Assembly: GCA_947642555.1 (NCBI GenBank)
Contig: CANRSX010000013.1
Coordinates: 1-64,000 of the forward strand
Source: an uncultured Roseburia sp.
GTDB lineage: Bacteria > Bacillota > Clostridia > Lachnospirales > Lachnospiraceae
Length of the DNA stretch: 64,000 bases
Direction of reading: 5' to 3'
Within the stretch, counting starts at the first letter, position 1; each line of letters opens with the position of its first letter. Below the pieces are notes generated by a model, which was not told the origin of the DNA, did not search any database, and saw only the letters and a program-made list of their open reading frames with translations. The position numbers and the translations under genes were made by a program. Below are positions 24,665 through 32,445 of the stretch, in pieces.

Positions 24665-25512
24665 GTATCAATACAAAAGCAAAGGTTGGAGGGATACTGT
24701 TCGGCATTTTCAAATATGTGTCTATGATTCTGGCGGCTGTCATTTCGCTGGTTCCGGTCTGCGTCTGTATTTTTGCAGCGTTTAAGACAAATGACGAGTA
24801 TGCCTCGACATCCGTTCTGGCACTGCCGAAGTCGTTTCTGTATTTTGAGAATTTTAAGGTGGCGTTTACCCAGGCGAATATGCTCCGGTGCTTTGTGAAT
24901 ACCGGCGTGGTGCTCATCGTGGTGCTGTTCGTCTCGATTTTTACGGGATCCATGCTCGCCTATGTGTTAAACCGCTTTGAATTTAAGGGCAGGGGCATCA
25001 TTCACAGCCTGTTCATGTTTGCCTCCCTGCTTCCCGGCATTGCCATGCAGGTGACGATTTATCAGATTATGTATACGCTGGGATTTATCAATCATCTGTA
25101 CGGTTATATGATCGTGCTGATGGGAACGGATATTATCTCGATCTACATCTTCCTGCAGTTTTTTGAGAATCTTCCGATCTCGCTGGACGAGTCGGCGATC
25201 ATTGACGGATGCACGTATTTCGGGGTGTTTTTCCGGATCCTGTTCCCGCTGCTGAAACCGGCAATTGTGACGACGCTCGTCTTAAAAGGAATCAGCGTGT
25301 ACAACGAGTATTATTCCTCGAACCTGTATCTGCAGTCGGATAAGGTGAAGACCATTTCCACGGCGTTGTATGTGTTTACCGGTCCTTACGGGAACCAGTA
25401 CAATTACATCTGCGCCGGCGTCATCATCACGATCATTCCGATCCTGATCCTGTTTCTGATCTTCCAGAAGCAGGTGTACAGCGGTATGGCGGCAGGGGCA
25501 GTGAAGGGATAA
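24661..25512 (+). CDS. ABC transporter permease, MalG-like (mannoside operon)
   Basis: A 283-residue permease. The EAA loop is slightly divergent (DESAIIDGCTYFGVFFRILFP), and the C-terminus VYSGMAAGAVKG is typical of CUT1 MalG-type proteins. It is translationally coupled to the MalF-like gene and followed 15 bases later by the epimerase. No ATPase is encoded in this operon, so a shared MsmK-type ATPase elsewhere is expected. Confidence 0.92.
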   Translation: MSINTKAKVGGILFGIFKYVSMILAAVISLVPVCVCIFAAFKTNDEYASTSVLALPKSFLYFENFKVAFTQANMLRCFVNTGVVLIVVLFVSIFTGSMLAYVLNRFEFKGRGIIHSLFMFASLLPGIAMQVTIYQIMYTLGFINHLYGYMIVLMGTDIISIYIFLQFFENLPISLDESAIIDGCTYFGVFFRILFPLLKPAIVTTLVLKGISVYNEYYSSNLYLQSDKVKTISTALYVFTGPYGNQYNYICAGVIITIIPILILFLIFQKQVYSGMAAGAVKG

Positions 25513-25527
25513 GGAGGAATCAGACAG

Positions 25528-26730
25528 ATGAAACGGGAACAGAGGATGCGCGCGGAGGTAAAGGAACACCTGCTTACCGTGCTGATCCCTTTCTGGAAAC
25601 GGTTAAGGGATGAGGAGTGGGGCGGTTTTTACGGATATATGGATTATGACGGGATTTTAGATCCCGGGGCGGTGAAGGGCTGTATCTTAAACAGCCGGAT
25701 CACCTGGTTTTTCTCGGAGGCGTATCTGCTGCTGGGGGACGGGGAGCTGCGTTCCCTGGCGCGGCATGGGTATGAGTTCCTGCGGGATCACTGCCTGGAT
25801 CAGAAGGAGGGCGGGATCTTTTGGTCGCTGTCTTATGACGGGACGCCGGAGGATACGACAAAGCACACCTACAATCAGGCATTTGCCGTCTATGCGCTGT
25901 CGGCTTATTATGAGGCTTCCGGGGATGAGGAGGCGCTTCTGCTGGCAAAGGAGCTGTTTTCCCTGATCGAGGGGCGCTGCCGGGACGACGCGGGGTATCT
26001 GGAGGCATTTACCCGGGAATTTGCCCCGGAATCAAATGAGAAGCTCTCGGAGAACGGCGTGCTGGCGGAGCGGACCATGAATACGCTGCTCCACGTGCTG
26101 GAAGCCTACACGCAGCTGTACCGGGTTTCCGGGATGCCGGAGGTGAAGGATACCCTGCTCTGGATCCTTGATATTTTTTATGAAAAGGTTTATAACCCGG
26201 CGCTGCACCGGCAGGAGGTGTTTTTTGACGCGGATTATCACAGCATCCTCGACCTCCATTCCTACGGGCACGACATCGAGACGGCATGGCTGGTGGACCG
26301 CTGCCTGTCGGTGCTGATGGAGCCTGCTTACACGGCGCGGTTTGCCCCGGTGACGGAGGATCTGACGGCGGAGGTGCAAAAAAAAGCATTTGACGGACAT
26401 TCCCTGGCAAACGAGTGCGACAGGGGAACCGTGGACGAAAGCCGTGTCTGGTGGGTGCAGGCGGAGGCGGTGGTCGGCTTTTTAAACGGCTGGCAGAAGG
26501 ATGATACGCACACGGACTATCTTGCGGCGGCCTGCGATCTCTGGGATTTTATCCGGGATCACGTGGCGGACCCCCGGGAGGGCATGGAGTGGTACTGGAT
26601 GGTGAGGGCGGACGGAAGCCCGGTGGAGGGGCGGCCGGTGGTGGAGCCCTGGAAGTGCCCCTATCACAACGGCCGGATGTGCATGGAAGTGATACGGCGG
26701 CTGAGCGCGGAGGACGATACGGCCGGGTGA
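25528..26730 (+). CDS. Cellobiose/mannobiose 2-epimerase (AGE family)
   Basis: A 400-residue (alpha/alpha)6-barrel epimerase of the N-acylglucosamine 2-epimerase superfamily. Family segments are KHTYNQAFAVYALS, HSYGHDIETAWL, WWVQAEAVVGFLNGW and PWKCPYHNGRMCMEV; their His residues include the catalytic pair. In mannan pathways this enzyme converts beta-1,4-mannobiose to mannosyl-glucose, the substrate of the GH130 mannosylglucose phosphorylase encoded next. The operon position supports mannobiose over cellobiose. Start has AAGGAGG. Confidence 0.9.
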   Translation: MKREQRMRAEVKEHLLTVLIPFWKRLRDEEWGGFYGYMDYDGILDPGAVKGCILNSRITWFFSEAYLLLGDGELRSLARHGYEFLRDHCLDQKEGGIFWSLSYDGTPEDTTKHTYNQAFAVYALSAYYEASGDEEALLLAKELFSLIEGRCRDDAGYLEAFTREFAPESNEKLSENGVLAERTMNTLLHVLEAYTQLYRVSGMPEVKDTLLWILDIFYEKVYNPALHRQEVFFDADYHSILDLHSYGHDIETAWLVDRCLSVLMEPAYTARFAPVTEDLTAEVQKKAFDGHSLANECDRGTVDESRVWWVQAEAVVGFLNGWQKDDTHTDYLAAACDLWDFIRDHVADPREGMEWYWMVRADGSPVEGRPVVEPWKCPYHNGRMCMEVIRRLSAEDDTAG

Positions 26731-26816
26731 GACAAAAAACCGGTGGCAGCCAGGGCGGCGCCCGGCCGGGCTGCCGGGTGAGGCGCCGGGCAGGGATGTG
26801 ACAGGGAGGATATGAC

Positions 26817-27998
26817 ATGTTACATGAGAGATATTATGTGGAAAAGGAGCGGCAGGAGAGACTGCTGGCGAGAAAAAATGTGGTTTCGGAGGAATACAAC
26901 GGAATCTATGACCGCTATGAATACCCGGTGCTGACGCGGGAGCACATTCCGCTGACCTGGCGGTATGACCTGAATCCGGAGACAAACCCGCACTTCATGG
27001 AGCGGCTCGGGGTGAATGCGGTGTTAAACGCCGGGGCGATCAGATGGAACGGGAAATACTGCCTGGTGGCGCGCATCGAGGGAAATGACAGGAAATCCTT
27101 TTTCGGCGTGGCCGAGAGCGACAACGGCGTGGACGGTTTCCGTTTCTGGGATGAGCCGGTCCGTCTGCCGGACACATGCCCAAAGGAGACAAATGTCTAC
27201 GATATGCGTCTGACACAGCACGAGGACGGCTGGATCTACGGCGTATTCTGCTCGGAGAGCAGTGCGAAGGACCCGGGGGATCTCTCCGCGGCGGTGGCGG
27301 AGGCGGGAATCGTGCGCACGAAGGATCTCGTGAGCTGGGAGCGGCTGCCGAACCTTGTCACCCTGCATTCCCCGCAGCAGAGAAATGTGGTGCTGCACCC
27401 GGAATTTGTGGACGGAAAATACGCGTTTTACACCAGGCCCATGGACGGATTTATCGACACCGGTTCCGGCGGCGGGATCGGTTTCGGTCTCTGCGAGGAC
27501 ATCACCCACGCCGTGATCGACGAGGAAAAAATGACCAGCCTGCGCAGATACCACACCATCACCGAGGCGAAAAACGGCGCCGGGGCGGTGCCGGTGAAAA
27601 CAGATCGGGGATGGATCCACATCGCCCACGGCGTGCGGAACACGGCGGCGGGCTTGCGGTATGTCATCTATGCCTTTGCAACGGATTTAAAGGATCCGTC
27701 AAAGGTGATCGCCGAGCCCTCGGGGCTGCTCATCGCGCCCCATGGCCCGGAGCGCATCGGGGATGTGAGCAATGTGGTGTTCACGAACGGAGCCATCGCG
27801 GAGGAGAACGGCAGGGTGCTGATTTATTACGCATCCTCGGATACCAGGGTGCACGTGGCGGAGACAACTATAGAAAAACTGACGGACTACGTGTTCCACA
27901 CGACCTCCGACCCGGGTCGCTCCGCGGACTGTGTCCTGCAGCGGTGTGAGCTGATCCGGCAAAACCGGGAATTCCTGGCGCGTGAGGGTGCCAGATGA
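26817..27998 (+). CDS. GH130 4-O-beta-D-mannosyl-D-glucose phosphorylase (MGP, GH130_1)
   Basis: A 393-residue five-bladed beta-propeller phosphorylase. The catalytic Asp129 is in TNVYDMRL, and the phosphate-site region includes FYTRPMDGF and GGGIGFGL. Length and motifs agree with the GH130_1 enzymes of Bacteroides fragilis and Ruminococcus albus (RaMP1), which use phosphate to split mannosyl-glucose into mannose-1-phosphate and glucose. It is placed right after the epimerase that supplies mannosyl-glucose. The 86-base gap before it is GC-rich and could fold into hairpins. Confidence 0.9.
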   Translation: MLHERYYVEKERQERLLARKNVVSEEYNGIYDRYEYPVLTREHIPLTWRYDLNPETNPHFMERLGVNAVLNAGAIRWNGKYCLVARIEGNDRKSFFGVAESDNGVDGFRFWDEPVRLPDTCPKETNVYDMRLTQHEDGWIYGVFCSESSAKDPGDLSAAVAEAGIVRTKDLVSWERLPNLVTLHSPQQRNVVLHPEFVDGKYAFYTRPMDGFIDTGSGGGIGFGLCEDITHAVIDEEKMTSLRRYHTITEAKNGAGAVPVKTDRGWIHIAHGVRNTAAGLRYVIYAFATDLKDPSKVIAEPSGLLIAPHGPERIGDVSNVVFTNGAIAEENGRVLIYYASSDTRVHVAETTIEKLTDYVFHTTSDPGRSADCVLQRCELIRQNREFLAREGAR

Positions 27999-28078
27999 CA
28001 GGGCGTTTGAAAGAAGCCGTGAGAGTGCCGGGGGAACCGGTACTGACTGGCGGATGAGGAAAAAAGGAGGAATTGCAG

Positions 28079-29098
28079 ATGAGCAGATATCAGATGACGG
28101 GTGAGGCAGTGCCGGGGATGCCCTGGCAGGAGCGTCCGGCCGGGTTAAGCGGGGCGCCTGTCTGGAGATATACGGAAAACCCGGTGATCGGGAGAAACCC
28201 CGTAAAGGGCGTGGCCCGGATTTTTAACAGCGCGGTGGTGCCGTACGGCGACGGATTTATCGGCGTTTTCCGCGGGGAGCAGACCAACGGGATCCCGTAT
28301 ATTTACCTCGGAAGGAGCGGGGACGGCATCCACTGGAGCTTTGAGGAGGAAAAGATTCATTTTACCGACCGGGAGGGAAAGGACGCGATGCCGGCCTACG
28401 CCTACGACCCGCGCCTTGTAAAGGTGGAGGATACCTGGTATATCATATGGTGCCAGGATTTTTACGGGGCGGCCATCGGGATGGCGGAGACAAAAGATTT
28501 TAAGACCTTCACGCGGCTGGAGAACCCCTTCCTCCCCTTCAACCGGAACGCGGTGCTCTTTCCCCGGAAAATTCACGGAAATTATGCGCTGCTCTCGCGT
28601 CCCTCCGACAGCGGGCACACGCCCTTCGGGGATATTTTCTTAAGCGAGAGCCCGGATCTTATCTACTGGGGACGCCACCGCCATGTGATGGGCAAGAGCA
28701 GCGAGTGGTGGGAGTCCTTAAAGATCGGCGGCGGCGCGGCTCCCATCGAGACCTCGGAGGGCTGGCTTCTGTTTTACCACGGCGTGAGCGGCACCTGCAA
28801 CGGGTATGTGTATTCTATCGGCGGCGCGATCCTGGATCTCGACGAGCCCTCCATTGTAAAATACCGGTGTGAGACGTATCTGCTGACCCCGGAGGAGTGG
28901 TATGAGGAGCGGGGCTTTGTGCCGAATGTCTGCTTCCCCTGCGCGACGATCCATGACGCGGCCACCGGGAGGATCGCCATCTATTACGGCGCGGCGGACA
29001 GCTATGTGGGGCTTGCCTTCACGGAGCTTTCGGATATTATGGATTATATTAAGAAACACAGCGTGGTGCGGGACGCGGATACGGATCCCGGAAAATAA
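28079..29098 (+). CDS. GH130 beta-1,4-mannooligosaccharide phosphorylase (MOP, GH130_2)
   Basis: A 339-residue GH130 propeller, shorter than its neighbour and like the GH130_2 enzyme RaMP2 of R. albus. The catalytic Asp110 is in AYDPRLV; other motifs are GVFRGEQTNG, LLSRPSDSGHTPFGD and YYGAADSYVGLA. It removes single mannosyl units from mannooligosaccharides as mannose-1-phosphate. ATG 28079 has AAGGAGG 8 bases upstream; an in-frame TTG at 28073 is less likely. The MGP/MOP pair is the hallmark of intracellular mannan breakdown in gut Firmicutes. Confidence 0.9.
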   Translation: MSRYQMTGEAVPGMPWQERPAGLSGAPVWRYTENPVIGRNPVKGVARIFNSAVVPYGDGFIGVFRGEQTNGIPYIYLGRSGDGIHWSFEEEKIHFTDREGKDAMPAYAYDPRLVKVEDTWYIIWCQDFYGAAIGMAETKDFKTFTRLENPFLPFNRNAVLFPRKIHGNYALLSRPSDSGHTPFGDIFLSESPDLIYWGRHRHVMGKSSEWWESLKIGGGAAPIETSEGWLLFYHGVSGTCNGYVYSIGGAILDLDEPSIVKYRCETYLLTPEEWYEERGFVPNVCFPCATIHDAATGRIAIYYGAADSYVGLAFTELSDIMDYIKKHSVVRDADTDPGK

Positions 29099-29164
29099 TA
29101 CTTGCAAAATCAGGTGGAATAGTGGAAGATAGTAAAAGCGTAAGAGACACGCAGGAGGATTGGA

Positions 29165-30115
29165 TTGTTGAATCAGTTGAAAAAAGAAATCCTGTTTCTG
29201 GATCCGGTCTGCACCCACAACATCTGGGGCGGGAGCAGGCTGCGGGAGGAATTCGGGTATCCGGAGGCAGGCGACGATATCGGGGAGTGCTGGGGGATCT
29301 CGGCGCACCCAAAGGGCGACGGCACGGTGAGATGCGGCGTGCTGGCCGGAAAAAAACTTTCAGAGGTGTGGGAGGGGCACAGGGAGCTCTTCGGGAATCT
29401 TCCCTGTGAGCAGCTGCCCATCATGGCCAAGCTGATCGATGCCAGGCAGGACTTAAGCATCCAGGTGCATCCCGGGGACGCGTATGCGGCGGCGCATGAG
29501 AACGGATCCCTGGGCAAGACGGAGAGCTGGTATGTGATCGATGCACCGGAGGGTGCGACACTCGTAGTCGGACATAACGCCGGGACGCGGGAGGAACTGG
29601 CCGCCATGATTCATGAGGGCCGCTGGGAGGAGCTGATCCGCAGGGTCCCGGTGAAACGCGGCGATTTTATCCAGATCGACCCGGGAACTGTGCACGCTAT
29701 CGGCGCCGGCATCCTGCTGATGGAGATGCAGCAGAGCAGCGACATCACCTACCGGGTCTACGACTATGACAGGCTTTCAGATGGAAAACCGAGGGAGCTT
29801 CATATCGACAAGAGCATTGACGTCATCACCGTCCCGGCGAAACCGGAGGAGGAGAGTGTGCGCTCGGTAAAGGACCAGCCGGCAAATCAGTTAAACGTGC
29901 TGTACCGCGGGGCGTATTACACGATGTTTCAGCTGAAGGTGCAGGGGGAAACGGAGTTTGAGCAGGAATATCCCTTCCTGTTCTTCTCGGTCATCGCCGG
30001 GGAGGGCACGATAAACGGGCAGCCGGTGAAAAAGGGCGACCACATGATCCTGCCCTGCGGATACGGCGGCGTCGCGGTGCGCGGTGAGCTGGAGGCAGTG
30101 GCGGCGACGGTATAG
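29165..30115 (+). CDS. manA: Class I mannose-6-phosphate isomerase
   Basis: A 316-residue zinc cupin enzyme converting mannose-6-phosphate to fructose-6-phosphate. Zinc ligands lie in LSIQVHPGD, GKTESWYV and PGTVHAIGAG; the active-site segment SSDITYRVYDYDR is also clear. It is the last gene of the mannoside operon and passes mannan-derived carbon to glycolysis. The start is TTG, with CAGGAGGA 7 bases upstream; no ATG lies close by. Confidence 0.93.
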   Translation: MLNQLKKEILFLDPVCTHNIWGGSRLREEFGYPEAGDDIGECWGISAHPKGDGTVRCGVLAGKKLSEVWEGHRELFGNLPCEQLPIMAKLIDARQDLSIQVHPGDAYAAAHENGSLGKTESWYVIDAPEGATLVVGHNAGTREELAAMIHEGRWEELIRRVPVKRGDFIQIDPGTVHAIGAGILLMEMQQSSDITYRVYDYDRLSDGKPRELHIDKSIDVITVPAKPEEESVRSVKDQPANQLNVLYRGAYYTMFQLKVQGETEFEQEYPFLFFSVIAGEGTINGQPVKKGDHMILPCGYGGVAVRGELEAVAATV

Positions 30116-30179
30116 CGCCGGCGACGACAGCGGACCGACGGCGGCATAGCGTCAGCGCTGCGGTACCGGGAAAAAAGGA

Positions 30180-30208
30180 TTGAAAACCGGGACAGGGTAT
30201 TGTATAAT
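30180..30208 (+). promoter_or_regulatory. Promoter of first PilZ gene
   Basis: TTGAAA (30180-30185), a 17-base spacer and TATAAT (30203-30208). The surrounding sequence (ATTGTATAATCCCAA) recurs upstream of the TetR gene, which suggests the promoter was duplicated. Confidence 0.8.
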
Positions 30209-30264
30209 CCCAAAAGACAGAGAGGGCTGATGTCTGTAAGATCAGGAAGAGAAGGAGACTTCAG

Positions 30265-30939
30265 ATGGGATTGTTCGGGTTTTTTGGTAAGAAAGCGGAG
30301 ACGCACAAAAAAAGTGCAGAGAGAGAACCGTCAGAACTGGACGACTGCCTGGGCATCAAGGTGGAGGTGTCGGGAGCGGACGGCTATCTGTTTTTCACCG
30401 CCAGGGTTTTGGAGGTGGAGGGAAACAGTGCGAGACTGCACCGGCTGTCCGGATCGGACCTCGGCGGGGGAAGCGGCCCGCGCCAGGTCCGGATTCGCGG
30501 ATACAGCAGCAGGAAAAGGTCGGTGATCTGCCTGGAAGGCCTTATGAAACCTGTCTCGGAGGATGTGTGGGAGGCAGAAGATCTTGTTGTCACAAAAACA
30601 GGAAATGACAGGGCCTATTTCCGGCTGGATACGGATCTGGATGTATCGGTGGTCATATCCGGCAGAACGGAGAATGAAAATGACGGCAGACTGCGCAATA
30701 TCAGTCTGGGAGGAGCCTGCGTCGTCCTGAATCACAAAGTGGAAAGCGGCGACACCATCCTTTTAAAGGTCAGGCTGGATGAGGATGCGCCGGAGTCCTC
30801 GATTTTCTGCAGGGTGCTGCGGGTCACGGAAACGGAGGAGGGCGTTTACGAATACGGGTGCCAGTTTATCAGACTGACGGAAGACGATCAGGACAGGATC
30901 ACCCAGATGATCTTAAAGGCACAGAAAAGACGGGCATAA
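30265..30939 (+). CDS. YcgR-like PilZ-domain c-di-GMP effector (copy 1)
   Basis: A 224-residue protein. The N-terminus MGLFGFFGKK is a short hydrophobic-basic motif. Residues 25-110 resemble a YcgR N-terminal domain. The PilZ domain has the RxxxR c-di-GMP motif (NDRAYFRLD) and the (D/N)xSxxG motif (RNISLGGAC). Such proteins bind cyclic di-GMP and change motility, surface or secretion behaviour. It is closely similar to the 31734 gene, with a TetR regulator between them and an adhesin after. Confidence 0.88.
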   Translation: MGLFGFFGKKAETHKKSAEREPSELDDCLGIKVEVSGADGYLFFTARVLEVEGNSARLHRLSGSDLGGGSGPRQVRIRGYSSRKRSVICLEGLMKPVSEDVWEAEDLVVTKTGNDRAYFRLDTDLDVSVVISGRTENENDGRLRNISLGGACVVLNHKVESGDTILLKVRLDEDAPESSIFCRVLRVTETEEGVYEYGCQFIRLTEDDQDRITQMILKAQKRRA

Positions 30940-30970
30940 AGAAACGCCGGCCAGCAGGAAAAAGGGGGGA

Positions 30971-30999
30971 TTGAAATTCATGGCAGGATATTGTATAAT
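30971..30999 (+). promoter_or_regulatory. Promoter of the TetR gene (duplicate of the PilZ promoter)
   Basis: TTGAAA (30971-30976), a 17-base spacer and TATAAT (30994-30999). The core and its right flank match the promoter at 30180-30208. Confidence 0.78.
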
Positions 31000-31034
31000 C
31001 CCAATCGACAGAGTGACAGGAGAAAAAATAACCG

Positions 31035-31625
31035 TTGGATGATACAAAAATCAGAATCATGTATGCGGCGATGAAAGCCGTGCGACAATATGGCCTCGAG
31101 GGAGTGCGCGTTCAGAATGTCAGCAGCCTGGCGGGGATTTCACCGGGAGCGCTCTACCGTTATTTTGACAGTAAGGAACAGCTGATCACAGAGTGTTTTA
31201 CCTATGTGGACAGGCAGGCTGCAATGATTTTTGAGCAGCTGACGTTTCAGCCGCAGATGTTACGGACCGATCCCATAGGAGCCGTGAGACAGCTGTGGCA
31301 GCCGTACTTCCGGTTTTGGGTGGCGCGACCGGACGAGACGGTATTTTATTACCGCTTTCGGGACAGCGCATCGTTTCCAGAGTATGACAGGAATCGTGAT
31401 GTCTCCCATTTTGAGCCGTTTGTGGAGATGGTGCGCCAGTTCCGAAGTATGTTTCCGGCGCTGGTTTGGATCAATCAGGATATGCTGTGGCTGCATGTGC
31501 TGACGCTGACTGTGCTGTATGCAAAGTATGTGGTGGAGGGAATGCTTCCGGATGATCAGGAGACAGAAGATACCATATTCCGCCTGCTGACCACAGGGCT
31601 GAGCAGTTATTTGGCGATGCAGTGA
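31035..31625 (+). CDS. TetR/AcrR-family regulator
   Basis: A 196-residue regulator. The N-terminal helix-turn-helix is clear (VQNVSSLAGISPGALYRYF, DSKEQLI). The C-terminal helical ligand-binding domain is divergent. The start appears to be TTG 31035, with AGGAGA 11 bases upstream. It lies directly upstream of a 20-bp-arm palindrome that precedes the second PilZ gene, so it probably represses or controls the PilZ-adhesin genes and perhaps itself. Confidence 0.88.
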   Translation: MDDTKIRIMYAAMKAVRQYGLEGVRVQNVSSLAGISPGALYRYFDSKEQLITECFTYVDRQAAMIFEQLTFQPQMLRTDPIGAVRQLWQPYFRFWVARPDETVFYYRFRDSASFPEYDRNRDVSHFEPFVEMVRQFRSMFPALVWINQDMLWLHVLTLTVLYAKYVVEGMLPDDQETEDTIFRLLTTGLSSYLAMQ

Positions 31626-31655
31626 TCATCAGGGAAAGAAAAATGGTTTTGAATG

Positions 31656-31709
31656 TTCAGTAAATAAATATTCATTTACTTTTTTGTGAATGAATATTTA
31701 TTTACTGAA
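31656..31709. promoter_or_regulatory. Large inverted repeat, likely TetR operator
   Basis: Twenty-base arms (31656-31675 and 31690-31709; TTCAGTAAATAAATATTCAT and its exact complement) flank a 14-base centre. The arms and centre also share TGAATGAAT-like units. It lies between tetR and the second PilZ gene, 25 bases before its start. Symmetry, AT-richness and position fit a TetR-family operator. Confidence 0.65.
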
Positions 31710-31733
31710 AAGCAAAAAATAAGGAGGATTCCA

Positions 31734-32423
31734 ATGGGAATATTTGGATTTTTTGAAAAGAAGACGGAGGCGCGCAGGAAAGGCGCAGAGGAGGAAGGTT
31801 CCGAACTGGACGCTTATGCCGGTATCAGGGTGGAAGTGACGACAACAGACGGCTATATGCTTTTTGCTGCCAGGATTTCGGAGGTGGAGGGCAGCAGTGT
31901 GAAACTGTGCCAGCTGTCCGGAACAGACCCTGGCGGGGAAAGCGGTCCGATTCGCGTCAGAATCCGCGGTTACAGCAGCAGTGATAAGACGGCTGTCTGC
32001 ATGGAGGGCTTGATTATGCCCGTCTCGGAGGACGAATGGAAGGCGGAGGATATCGTTGTCACCAGAACAGGAAACGACAGGGCGTATTTCAGACTGGATA
32101 TTGACCTGGATGCAGTGGTTGCCACATCCGGCGGGGGTGTGGGCGAAAGAAACTGTAAACTGCGCAATATCAGCCTGGGAGGAGCTTGCATTATCTCGGA
32201 CTATAAAGTCGAAAAGGATGAGATGATCCTCTTAAAGGTCAGACTGGCCGGTGATGCGCCGGAATCGTCGATTTTCTGTCGGGCGCTGCGCGTCACGGAA
32301 AAGGGGGAGGACGGCTATGAATATGGATGCCAGTTTCTGGGGTTAAACGAGGAAGACCAGAAACGGATCACACAGATGATACTGGAAACACAGCGTGGCG
32401 GCAGAAACCGTGATGCGTCATGA
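31734..32423 (+). CDS. YcgR-like PilZ-domain c-di-GMP effector (copy 2)
   Basis: A 229-residue paralogue of the 30265 protein, alike along its length, with N-terminus MGIFGFFEKK, RxxxR in NDRAYFRLD and RNISLGGAC. ATG 31734 follows AAGGAGG; the longer in-frame start at 31686 lies within the palindrome and was rejected. It ends 22 bases before the adhesin start, so PilZ and adhesin are probably co-transcribed, linking c-di-GMP to surface attachment. This link is inference. Confidence 0.88.
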   Translation: MGIFGFFEKKTEARRKGAEEEGSELDAYAGIRVEVTTTDGYMLFAARISEVEGSSVKLCQLSGTDPGGESGPIRVRIRGYSSSDKTAVCMEGLIMPVSEDEWKAEDIVVTRTGNDRAYFRLDIDLDAVVATSGGGVGERNCKLRNISLGGACIISDYKVEKDEMILLKVRLAGDAPESSIFCRALRVTEKGEDGYEYGCQFLGLNEEDQKRITQMILETQRGGRNRDAS

Positions 32424-32445
32424 TACAGACTCGATGGAGGACAGA

